Shown here: piece after piece, positions 21,701 to 30,890 of the stretch | Numbering within the stretch: position 1 is the stretch's first letter | Layout: every line of letters begins with the position of its first letter | Origin: Artemia franciscana | Taxonomy: Eukaryota > Arthropoda > Branchiopoda > Anostraca > Artemiidae | Assembly: GCF_032884065.1 (NCBI RefSeq) | Contig: NC_088866.1 | Coordinates: 54,630,068-54,694,067, forward strand | DNA length: 64,000 bases | Direction of reading: 5' to 3' | The notes under the pieces: model-generated | What the model saw: the letters and a program-made list of their open reading frames with translations, nothing else | Databases searched by the model: none | Told to the model about the DNA's origin: nothing | Program-made: the position numbers and the translations under genes

Positions 21701-24700
21701 TCCCCCCAACTCCCCCAGAGAGATCCAATCCAGTACGGTTCCGTCAATCACGTATCAAGGACATTTGTATATTCTATCCACCAAGCTTCATCCCGATTCC
21801 TCCACTCAAAGTCTTTTCCAAGATTTCCCCCTCCAACTACCCCCAATGTCAAAAGATCTGGTCGGGATGTGAAATAAGAGCTCTAAGACATAAATTCTTT
21901 CTAAATATCAAATTTCATTAAGATCCGATCATCTATTCGTAAGATAAAAATAACCCAATTATCACGTTTTCCAAGAATTCCGGTTTCCCCCTCCAATCCC
22001 CCCAATGTCACAGGATCTGGTCGGAATTTAAAATTAGAGCTTTAAAGCACAAGGTCCTTCTATATATCAAATTTCATTAAGATCTGGTCACCCTTTTGTA
22101 AGTTATAAATACCTCGATTTTCAAAATTACCCCCCCCCCAAACTCCACCAAAGAGAGTAGATCCGGTCTAGGTATTCGCTTTAGGTATTTTCTAAGATTT
22201 CCGGTTCTTCCCAATTGCCCTACCCCCAATCACGCTGGATCCGGTTGAAATTTAAAATAAGAGATCTGAGTTACGAGGTCTTTCTAAATATGAAGTTTCA
22301 TGAAGATCCGATCACTTCTTCGAAAGTTAAAAATATGTCATTTTTCTAATTTTTCAGAATTAACCCCCCCCCCCAATAGAGCGGATCCGTTCCAATTATG
22401 TAAATCACGACTTCTGCTTATTTTTCCCACCAAGTTTCATCCCGATCCCTCCAATCTAAACGTTTTCCATCATTTTTGGTTCCCCCACCCCAAACTCCCC
22501 CCAATGTCACCAAATCCGGTCGGGACTTAAAATAAGAGCTTTGAGACACGATATCCTTCTAAATATCAAGTTTCATTGAGATCCGATCACCCGTTCGTAA
22601 GTTAAAAATACCTCATTTTTTCTAATTTTTCAGAATTAACCCCCCCACCCAACCTACCCCAAAGAGAGCGGATCCGTTCCGGTTATGTCAATCATGTATC
22701 TAGGACTTATGCTTATTTTTCCCACCAAGTTTCATCCCGATCCCTCCACTCTAAGTGTTTTCCAAGTTTCAGGTTTCCCCCTCCCAACTCCACCCCCCAA
22801 TGTCACCAGATCTGGTCGGGATTTGAAATAAGAGCTCTGAGACACGATATCCTTCTAAATATCAAATTTCATTGAGATCCGATCACCCGTTCCTAAGTTA
22901 AAAATACCTGACTTTTTTTTAGTTTTTCACAATTAACGCCCCCCCCCCCAACTACCCCAAAGAGAGCCAATCTGTTCCGGTTATGTCAATCATGTATCTA
23001 GGACTTGTGCTTATTTTTCCCACCAAGTTTCATCCCGATCCCTCCACTCTAAGTGTTTTCCAAGATTTTAGGTTTCCCCCTCACAACTCCCCCCCCCCCC
23101 AATATCACCAGGTCCGGTCGGGATTTGGGATAACAGCTCTGAGACACGATATCCTTCCAAAACCAGATTTAATTAAGATCTGATCGACCGTTCGTAAGTT
23201 AAAAATACTTATATTTTTCTATTTTTTCCGAATTAACGGACCCCCCACCCCCCAGATAGTCAAATCAGGAAAAAGACTATTTCTAATTTAATCTGGTCCG
23301 AACCCTGATACGCCTGCCAAATTTCATCGTCCTAGCTTACCTGGAAGTGCCTAAAGTAGCAAAACCGGGACCGACAGAATTTGTGATTGCTATATGTCAC
23401 TTGGTTAATACCAAGTGCCATAAAAAAAGAAAACAAAAGGTAAGTATCATCCATCTACTCACCCCCCCCCCCCTATCTTTTTTTTTATAAAAATCAATTA
23501 TTATATCTTAGGTTTTTGACTCTAGACACTAATGCCTCGGTGAAAATGGATCCCCCCTCCTCCTGCCAAAATAATTTCTAAAAAAAAAAATTATAATGCA
23601 CAAAACTTTATTATTTCAACCAACATGTTTTTATGTAGTTATATCTATAGAATTCCAGAACTTGGTGTTAAGTACATATTATTTTCTTCTTTTTTTTTAC
23701 ATAAATTGTCTTAAAAAAAAATCTATCCAAGGTTTTGCCTCTGGATTCATCTAGGTACAAATGTAGCGTCAAGATAAAAAAGGGAAAATGAAAAATAATT
23801 ACCAGCAATAGGAAGCAGGATTCCAAGCAGGAAGACGAGAAGCGATCCAACGAACTGGAATAGAAGATATAATACAGCCAGAAAAATAGCCAAACAAATA
23901 AGAGGGTGAGACTGCTTAAAAGATGTAATCTGCGAATGCGCGTCAGAGGCATGCGAGAATCCAGCAACGACAAGAGCGAATGAGATCAGTCCCACAAACA
24001 TTTGTGTTGGATGAATAACCCTGTAATATGTTGGGCAAAATCAGCAAAAAATATTGAAATACTAAAAGAAGACAAAGTGTATATTCCCTTTGAAAATACT
24101 TAAAAAAAATACAACATCATCACACCTGCATAGAGGAGAAGAAAAAAGAGACCGAAGAATGATAAAAAAGGATATTGAAAAATAATAGCCTAAAAATCCA
24201 CCTGTTCGTATTCTGCACTCACCCTTGCTTTTGATAAAAGTCCCTGACATCTCTCTTCATTAGACTGAGACCTGTGTTCATCAAGGAGTATCTACGTATA
24301 TATATAAGAATTTCCAAGAATAAATATACAATGATATTCAGCGAATCTACACGCACATACGAAAGTCCAGCAACACCACCACCGAATGAAAGATAGTGGG
24401 TGAAATCAGCCTAACATACTGGGTAGGGTCAACACAAAACGTAATAAAAACTAAAAGCATCAGGAAGGGAGAAGATATATACTTCATTTAAAACTAATTA
24501 AGTAATTAACAACACCATCATAGGTGCATAGAGGAATCGAACAATGTAACAAATCGACCTTGAAAGATAATTACCAAAAATTTACCTTATTTATAATTTG
24601 ACCCCTCCTTAAACAACCAAGAGAGATAAAACTACAAAAAGAAAACTTCAAACGAGACGACGGCCAGTAGAATTGAAAGACTAAAACAACGCGGATATTT

Positions 24701-27700
24701 TGCCTGTATCCAAACAAGGCGTCCTCAGCACAAGATAAAAAGAAAACTAAAAACAAATAAAACCACCACAAATAATAATAAATGCAATTGTCGCTACTTA
24801 TCCACGTAGGGAAAGGCAGCTATTTGAGTTACTTCAATGAGAATCAAAGAGCAACTGAGGAAAAATTATGAAAATTGAAACTTAGTTAATTATTCTGTTG
24901 CGAAATAATCCTCTTGTAAGCTAACATTGAAGCAACACTTTTAGGTCTAAAAGAATTGGGTTTTAGCTTACAAGTTGGGTTTTAGGTTTTTAGATTAGTT
25001 TTCTTTTAATTTTCTATCTTGTGCTGGAGACGCCTTGTTTGGATACAGGCGAAATATCCGCGTTGTTTTAGTCTTTCAATTCTACTGGCCGTCGTCTCGT
25101 TTGAAGTTTTCTTTTTGTAGAGTTTTATCTCTCTTGGTTGTTTATTGTCGTGTCTGGCCAGTTCGGCTTAAGAACTTTCGACCCCTCCTTCACCAGGAGA
25201 GCCCAATGATACCTCTCCCTCAAAGAGCCCGTCCGGCATATATTAAGGAGCATCATATATAATATCTATATAAACAAAGAATTAATTCTTTATTCAATAA
25301 ACTTTACGTAAAAACAAAAAGAAGCCGAATCCTCTTTTATAGAGAACAGAATCAGTAGTATATCCATGAAGAGGAGCTGATCAAAGTACGCAAATAACTG
25401 GAAAATAATTTAAAAAAAATATAAAGATAGAAAGGTAGATATAACATAGAGGCGGAGAAAATAAAAAGTGAGAGATAGAGAGAAAATGTAGGGGGCAATG
25501 CTAATGAAACTTTATAAGTTAATCATACAACACCTAATATTCAATCCTTGATAGGAAATTGCATTATGAGCTTTCTGATTGCCATGCGCCCAAAATGCTG
25601 TGACAGCCCTACTCCCCTTACTAATACGGGCCGAGCCCTTGTGCATATATTACTAATAGAAATAACTTTCTATTTGACATGACCTATTTTAATTAGGATT
25701 GTAGATTAACATAGACTATTGCAGTTTTCCAATACATCCTTTTATTTATCATACAAGCAAACAAATATCCAATATCTAATAGATTAATTTTGATTCGTTG
25801 AAGCATAAATTAATCCCCTGCACAAATCTTAAAACCAGTCACTGCCCGAGTCTTTTTTTTATTTTTACAGAAACAGGTAAGAAGTCTGTTGAGCAGACTT
25901 GAGGCCAAACACTGGGCCTAGTATCAAGGAGGCACACTCGTGCCTCTTTAAAGAGGCGAACCACGACAATGTTAAGCGATCTTTGGTTCCAGTGGTCGCA
26001 GAGGGATGGACAGGGATGCATTTCGTAGCCCGAGCTCCAACTAAGAAACCTGCCAAATTTCATCCCCCTCCGACTTTTCCTTCATGGGGAAAATCTGGCC
26101 GAAAGTTTCGACCCGTCAACCCCAGCCCCCCTTTAACGTTGTCCGATGCTGAAATTCACAAGTTAAGGTCCCCTAGGGCCCAGGAGCTTATCCGCGAAAT
26201 TTCAGCTCGATCCGATAACTCCTTCCCTGTTTTCCAGACACCACGCATAGCCACTTAATGTTCATATTCTTCTTTTGTTTTGTTTTTTCTGAGACGCCTA
26301 CAGGTTACAGCCGACATCGGATCTGGGTGTACGAGGACTCATTCGACGCGGAATTCTCCGAGTAATTTTCCTGGAAAGTTTCGTCGGAAAATCTTAACCC
26401 CCCGATTTTCTAGCTTAGAAAAACCCATTTCTCCATTGAAGGTAAAATTTTCTCTTGTAATAACATCACTTGTTTGAAAAACTCTTACACTAACAGCAGC
26501 TTGGCGCAGCGGAAGCGTGCTGGGCCCATAACCCAGAGGTCGGTGGATCGAAACCGGTAGCTGCTAATTTTTTAAAATTTGTAAAATTAGGTAATTTTGT
26601 CAGTTTGAGTTTATTGATACAGAAAGGGAGAAAATAAACACGGAAACGTGTGATCAGAATTACATACTGGAATGTTCACAAGAATTTATACTGAAGCGGG
26701 GGTAAGGCTTGATGGAAGCAAGTTAAAAGAACCATTTAAATTGATTTCCTAATTGAAGCCGTTGGTGAAATTTTCTACTGTAATAACTTGTTTGATAACA
26801 AGCATAACAGCAGCTTGGCGCAGCGGAAGCACGCTGGGCCCATAAACCGGAGGAGGGTTGGTAAAAACCACTAGCTGCTAAATTTTTAATTAAGCTGCTA
26901 AACTATTAAAATTATCAAAATTAGATAATTTTGTCAGTTTGAATTTATTAATACAGAAAGCGAGAAAATAAACATGGAAAATTATTATTAAATTAAATCC
27001 AGCATGGATTGTAGAAAAACGTACAGAAATAATATGAAAAAAAACTTCGTTTTCTTAAAGAGTTAAAGAGGCTGCGTCCCAAAGTCGAACCTTAAAACGT
27101 ACAGGAATTAGGAGAGGCAGTTGGGGGGCTGCCGCCCCCCAAACCCCCCGCTTTTAAAGACTCTTTTGTACAGGTTTTTTGTTGTGGGGGGACTTCATTG
27201 TTACTAATTACTAGTTTCGGCGCAATGGTTCTCCTGTCCTCTTGTGTTTAACATTTTTCGAAGTTATTCCATTATTCATTCATTTCAATTTTTTGCTAAT
27301 TAAAAGAGGGCCTTTCCGAAGCCAAGAGCGGGGGGTTAGGGAGGCGGCCGCCCCCCACAACAAAAAACATGTACAAAAGAGTCTTTAAAAGCGGGGGGTT
27401 TAGGGGGCGGTAGCCCCCCAACTGCCTCTCCTAATTCCTGTACGTTTTAAGGTTCGACTTTGGGACGCAGCCTCTTTAACTCTTTAAGAAAACGAAGTTT
27501 TTTTCATATTATTGCCAAAAAGACATCAATCCACTGCTCTAACACAGGGTCAACAAACTAATAGTCATGTCAAAATTAAAACGAACAGAAATTCTACAAA
27601 CAGAAGGTTGGCTACTGGCTACTGCAACCCCTACCCTCCATCAATAGACCTTCTAAAGATTAACGCGTCATTTGCACTCTACTGAAACCATTTTTTTTTG

Positions 27701-29909
27701 TAAATACAACACAAAAAATAAAGAATAAAATCTAGAATCTTGAATTGTGGAAATTTCTATGAATGGATTTGAAACATTAAGTTTATTTTCATCAGTTCTT
27801 TCCAATCATATTGATTACTATGGTTATCTTATTTTCTTTCCACTTTTCAATTATATTTCGAAAAATTAAACCACACTGTTCAAAACATATGTAGTTTTCA
27901 ATAAAAAAAACAAATTGCACAATATCTTTTAGAAATTAAGCTGGGGTGAGGGTATTCAAACTTCTATTTGTCGTAATTAATACTTGTTTCGAGTATGAAA
28001 TAATTGTTCATTTTAGTTTCTTATTGTTTGAGAATTTTTACTGCTCCTCTTAAGTTTTAATATGACTCTTTACTTTTCCTTGAAAAACTTCCTTTTAGCA
28101 AGTTTAATATTTACATTAATTACTGGAAAAGACTTCTTGAAATTCTGTTCACTATTTTTCATTGATAATATTTTTCCCCATTGAGTTTAACAGTAGATCA
28201 TTTTTAACAAGTCCGTTAAAAATCTATATAAGTGAGGAAATTGAACAAACAAAGCATCAATTAAACCAAACTCAAAGCCTCACACAAAAAGGCCAAGAGG
28301 CAACTGGATTTAAAAATCCCAACTGAAAATAAAACACAAAATTCAGATGCGAACAATCCATTTTGTATATCTGGTCACATATTAGACTTAGGTTTATCTG
28401 ACCTCTTTGAATTCTATTTATTAACTGTCTTATCAACTGATTTCGATAAAGAATCACACCACTATTATTGCTAGTGACTTTTGATTAGGAGTATGAGCTA
28501 AGAACGTGTGGCCTTTTCACAGCCAATCTCAGAACATACAGAAACAAAGTACTATTATTGCTAGTGGCTTTTGTTAATGGGTACGAGCTAAGAACGTGCG
28601 GCCTTTTCAAGGCCGAACTCACAACGTACGGCCCTTCCAATTCAAGAATTGGGATTAAGAAACACAACACTATTATTGTTAGTGGCTTTTGATTAGGAGT
28701 ATGAGCTAAGAACGTGTGGCCTTTTCACAGCCAATCTCAGAACATACAGAAAGACAGTACTATTATTGCTAGTGGCTTTTGTTAATGGGTACGAGCTAAG
28801 AACGTGCAGCCTTTTCAAGGCCGAACTCAGAACGCACGGCCCTTCCAATTCAAGAATTGGGATTAAGAAACACAACACTATTATTGCTAGTGACTTTTGA
28901 TTAGGAGTATGAGCTAAGAACGTGTGGCCTTTTCTCAGCCAATCTCAGAACATACAGAAAGACAGTACTATTATTGCTAGTGGCTTTTGTTAATGGGTAC
29001 GAGCTAAGAACGTGCAGCCTTTTCAAGGCCGAACTCAGAACGCACGGCCCTTCCAATTCAAGAATTGGGATTAAGAAACACAACACTATTATTGCTAGTG
29101 ACTTTTGATTAGGAGCATGAGCTAAGAACGTGTGGCCTTTTCACAGCCAATCTCAGATCATACAGAAACACAGTACTATTATTGCTAGTGGCTTTTGTTA
29201 ATGGGTACGAGCTAAGAACGTGCGGCCTTTTCAAGGCCGAACTCAGAACGTACGGCCCTTCCAATTCAAGAATTGGGATTAAGAAACACAACACTATTAT
29301 TGCTAGTGACTTTTGATTAGGAGTATGAGCTAAGAAAGTGTGGCCTTTTCACAGCCAATCTCAGAACATACAGAAACCCAGTACTATTATTGCTAGTGGC
29401 TTTTGTTAATGGGTATGAGGTAAGAACGTGCGGCCTTTTCAAGGCCGAACTCAGAACGTATGGCCCTTCCAATTCAAGAATTGGGATTAAGAAACACAAC
29501 ACTATTATTGCTAGTGGGTTTTGATTAGAAATACAAACTAGGAACGTATGGCCTTCTCCTCACTTTTGGTCTGAAGAACCTCTCACGAAGAGTGGAAAAT
29601 ATGAATCCAAAATGAACCATTTAAGGCTTCAGAGAAAACAGAAGAAGCTCTTATAAAATCAATTCTTTTTAATACAAGCGCAAATTCGCATGATATAGAA
29701 AAATTCGGAGAAGTTGGAGTCGTCTTTGTTTGTCTGCAATGCTAATCTTTCGCTGTCAATATGAATTCCTAGAGTATATTCACACGTTTTTAAAGGCGAA
29801 AATTTTCTACAAACTTTTTCTTTTTGGTTCTTATTGCTTTTGAATTTAGTCATTAATGATATCGGCAAAAAAAAAATAAAAACCACAAAACACATATTAT
29901 TGTTATTGA

Positions 29910-29981
<72 letters not shown>

Positions 29982-30224
29982 CCTTGGGCTTAAAAATAAA
30001 GCAAACAGATTAGAAACTTACCCTACAATGGTAAAAATCACAAGCCCTAGTATAAAATAATTTGTTTGGTAGTAGAGAAGGTTCTGAACAACCATTTTTC
30101 CCCATTTCTCAAAGTCTTTGAGGTTTGGTACTTGAAATCTACCAGACTCGAGCAAAAAATCGTTCAGGGATCTCAGAGGAGAAAATTCAATACCATTGTC
30201 AGTCTTAGTTGCTGAACTTGACAT
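15652..30224 (-). CDS. ARL6IP5: ARL6IP5/PRAF3 (PRA1 family protein 3) homologue, three coding exons
   Basis: Coding sequence is complement(join(15652..15791, 23803..24020, 30022..30224)), 561 nt, giving 186 residues against about 188 in vertebrate ARL6IP5/JWA. All borders are GT/AG and the phases fit (203, 218 and 140 nt, each split codon restored). Exon 1 has PLRSLNDFL (16-24) and NLLYYQTNY (49-56), hallmarks of the family. Exon 2 carries the hydrophobic membrane segments, about 56-90 and 105-142. Exon 3 has HASLRLRN (145-152) and KKTPMG (167-172). Family members are ER/Golgi membrane proteins that bind prenylated small GTPases or ARL6 partners and, in mammals, modulate glutamate transporters; the role here is inferred. 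Both introns are packed with repeats. Confidence 0.92.
16388..17041. repeat. Tandem array, six copies of a 109-bp unit
   Basis: Six consecutive copies of exactly 109 bp (654 bp in all) with only a few substitutions between copies. Landmarks are AACCTAGGGGGAAGAGTAGA, TCCAGGTCCATGGAGTAGAC and CAGCAGCTGCAACCTCTACA, ending GCAGCAAAAGGTT. The array lies in intron 2 of the ARL6IP5 homologue. Because 109 is not a multiple of three, the four overlapping minus-strand frames of about 70 residues are not a repeated protein. Confidence 0.95.
17042..19160. other. Intronic AT-rich sequence, no gene seen
   Basis: Inside intron 2 of the ARL6IP5 homologue. No motif was recognised in the frames at 18137-18331 or 18621-18821. 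The block at 18520-18560 (CCAGGATTTTTGTTCTGGAG) looks like part of a dispersed repeat. Confidence 0.4.
19165..21300 (-). mobile_element. CR1/L2-like non-LTR retroelement remnant, interrupted by another repeat
   Basis: On the minus strand, 21018-21254 encodes a reverse transcriptase piece in which the YADD-type box is NEADD and [11 protein letters not shown] follows. Nearer the 3' end, 20636-20896 encodes [20 protein letters not shown], a C-terminal block of such elements. The 3' end is the tail (TTGA)n after AATAAAGATT at 19165-19195. The 19273-20569 repeat sits between the C-terminal block and this tail. The frame is broken and the 5' part is missing. Confidence 0.65.
19273..20569. mobile_element. 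Repeat element with internal tandem units, shorter copy
   Basis: Same family as 21331-23422. The left end TTTGGTACTTGTGAC and right end GAAGTCCCATA are degenerate versions of the 11-bp inverted termini of the longer copy. Inside are units with CCACCAAGTTTCAT, CAATGTCACCAGATC, TAAGAGCTCTGAGACACA and CGTTCGTAAGTTAAAAATAC, plus poly-C runs. The three plus-strand frames here are repeat by-products. Confidence 0.65.
21331..23422. mobile_element. Terminal-inverted-repeat element filled with about 290-bp tandem units
   Basis: The ends are perfect 11-bp inverted repeats: TATGGCACTTG at 21331 and CAAGTGCCATA at 23412-23422. The first and last two bases (TA) could be a target duplication. The interior has about six diverged units; in the right half the landmark GAGCTCTGAGACACGATATC recurs every 285-295 bp (about 22540, 22830, 23125). 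There is no transposase gene, so it is nonautonomous. The right end also forms a local hairpin CACTTGG-TTAATA-CCAAGTG. Confidence 0.7.
23803..24020 (-). CDS. ARL6IP5: ARL6IP5 homologue, coding exon 2
   Basis: The acceptor ACAG is at 24024-24021 and the donor GTAATT starts at 23802. Encodes [20 protein letters not shown], then a short polar loop, then hydrophobic segments with [15 protein letters not shown]. It starts in phase 2 and ends in phase 1, matching its neighbours. Some readings start at the internal Met (24001), but splicing from exon 1 explains the upstream VIHPTQ. Confidence 0.9.
24612..24755 (-). repeat. Inverted pair, left arm
   Basis: Reverse-complement copy of 25000-25141, about 90% identical by eye. 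Lies in intron 1 of the ARL6IP5 homologue. Contains CTGAGGA (minus strand, 24728-24722) followed by a GCCT...AGGC hairpin. Confidence 0.8.
25000..25141 (+). repeat. Inverted pair, right arm
   Basis: Partner of 24612-24755. Contains CTGGAGA (25024-25030), the GCCT...AGGC hairpin and GAAA (25051-25054). The frames in the two arms share about 40 residues only because the DNA is duplicated. The sequence beyond 25141, to about 25260, is not duplicated. Confidence 0.8.
25142..26490. other. Intronic sequence with a G/C-richer repeat-like block
   Basis: AT-rich to 25850. From 25870 to 26450 it is G/C-richer, with a 119-residue plus frame that has no recognised motif. The block contains GCCAAATTTCATCCCCCTCC, similar in style to the units at 19273 and 21331, so it is more likely a repeat than a gene. 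Confidence 0.35.
26495..26566 (+). tRNA. Initiator tRNA-Met (CAT)
   Basis: Seventy-two bases with initiator hallmarks: A1-T72 pairing, perfect acceptor stem AGCAGCT/AGCTGCT, three G-C pairs closing the anticodon stem (CTGGG...CCCAG) around CCCATAA, and a T loop ATCGAAA. A T run (26568-26573) follows as a polymerase III terminator. The T stem has one mismatch and two wobbles, so it may be a weakened copy. It sits in intron 1 of the ARL6IP5 homologue, on the opposite strand. Confidence 0.85.
26809..26880 (+). pseudogene. Initiator tRNA-Met pseudogene, duplicated copy
   Basis: Starts 314 bp after the first copy, with similar flanks (TTTTCT.CTGTAATAAC upstream, TAATTTTGTCAGTTTGA downstream), so the whole locus was tandemly duplicated. 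The CCCATAA loop and acceptor stem are kept, but the anticodon stem (CTGGG versus ACCGG) and the T arm are broken. Confidence 0.8.
27028..27513. mobile_element. Foldback element, 486 bp
   Basis: Inverted arms of about 160 bp (27028-27190 and 27353-27513). Landmarks are CATATTATT ends, CGTTTTCTTAAAGAGTTAAA, GCTGCGTCCCAAAGTCGAAC and a G/C-rich stretch around GGGGGGCTGCCGCC. The loop, about 160 bp, is AT-rich and noncoding. Intron 1 of the ARL6IP5 homologue. Confidence 0.85.
27514..28461. other. Intronic AT-rich sequence, no gene seen
   Basis: The piece at 27990-28110 (CTCTTTACTTTTCCTTGAAAAA) resembles repeat ends at 55550 and 63530. Otherwise nothing was recognised. Confidence 0.4.
28462..29520. 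repeat. Tandem array, five copies of a 208-bp two-part unit
   Basis: Five copies of 208 bp and a partial sixth. Each unit has two related halves of about 90 and 118 bp, both starting ACTATTATTGCTAGTG and containing GAGCTAAGAACGTG.GGCCTTTTC. The longer half ends AATTCAAGAATTGGGATTAA. It is therefore a higher-order repeat. The five 61-residue minus frames are repeat by-products. Intron 1 of the ARL6IP5 homologue. Confidence 0.95.
29913..29979. repeat. (TA)n microsatellite
   Basis: Uninterrupted TA dinucleotides for 67 bases, ending about 40 bp from the exon 1 donor of the ARL6IP5 homologue. Confidence 0.98.
30022..30224 (-). CDS. ARL6IP5: ARL6IP5 homologue, coding exon 1
   Basis: Encodes residues 1-67 and two bases of codon 68. 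ATG at 30224-30222 is preceded immediately by a pyrimidine-rich tract and CAG, so the start codon opens an exon and a 5' untranslated exon probably lies further upstream (higher coordinates). The donor GTAAGT is at 30021-30016. It contains NLLYYQTNY and the start of the first membrane segment. Confidence 0.9.
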
Positions 30225-30364
30225 CTGTAAAAAAAAGAAGATAATTTAGTTTGGATTCTGTTACCTTTAGCAAATCTAGATATTACTGTCTTGAGAACTT
30301 AAACAGGATAACAAAGCTTTTTTGATGTTATACTATTCATTGTTTTAACAACATATCAAAACAA

Positions 30365-30890
30365 CCCCAATCTTTATTGTTGTGGGTCTAATCCTGGTTA
30401 TGAATTTCACCAGACTGAGCAAAATTGTGTCTGTTATTGTTGTAAACCTCGACAAATAGAGCAAAACTATTGTTGCCCTGTTTTAATCCTTGTTCTAACC
30501 AAAACAAACTAAGTGAGAATTTTGTGACTTTTGCTCTAATCCTTATTCAAGAAACTAAGCGAAATTTTTCTTGTGGTTCTAATCCTTAATTCTAAGTAGA
30601 AATTCGATGTTCTAATCCCTGCTTATAACCTCAATAGTCCAGCAAAGGTTTGTTGTTGTTGTTATTCTAATGCTTATTCTAAACCTTGATAGACAAAGGG
30701 AAACTTTTATTGTTATTATTCTAACCCTTTTTTTTTAACCTTAACAGACTAGGAAAGGATCGTATTGTTGGTGTTGTAATACGTGCACTACCTCCCATAA
30801 GACAAAGCAAATATCTCTTCATATTTTAATCCTTGTTCTAAACCACATTAGACAAAGCACAACTTTTGTTGTTGTTATTTTGTAAGAAAT
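30365..30890. repeat. Diverged minisatellite, unit about 60-75 bp
   Basis: Seven or eight degenerate units with the core TTCTAATCCTTGTTCTAAACC, then AGAC.AAGCAAAACTTTTGTTG and a TTGTTGTTAT tail. Upstream of the ARL6IP5 exon carrying the start codon. Confidence 0.65.

Noticed and set aside
24571..25262. Two frames sharing a long common peptide, suggesting a duplicated gene
   Set aside because: The similarity is a DNA inverted repeat that extends beyond the frames; the frames have no recognised domain.
25899..26258. 119-residue plus-strand frame
   Set aside because: Low-complexity proline/serine content in a G/C-rich repeat-like block that resembles the satellite-bearing elements; no motif.
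28485..29502. Five near-identical 61-residue minus-strand frames every 208 bp
   Set aside because: They are by-products of the 208-bp array; no codon-type conservation or start context.
28462..29520. CRISPR-like array
   Set aside because: Units are long and uniform with no unique spacers, and the genome is eukaryotic; this is satellite-type DNA.
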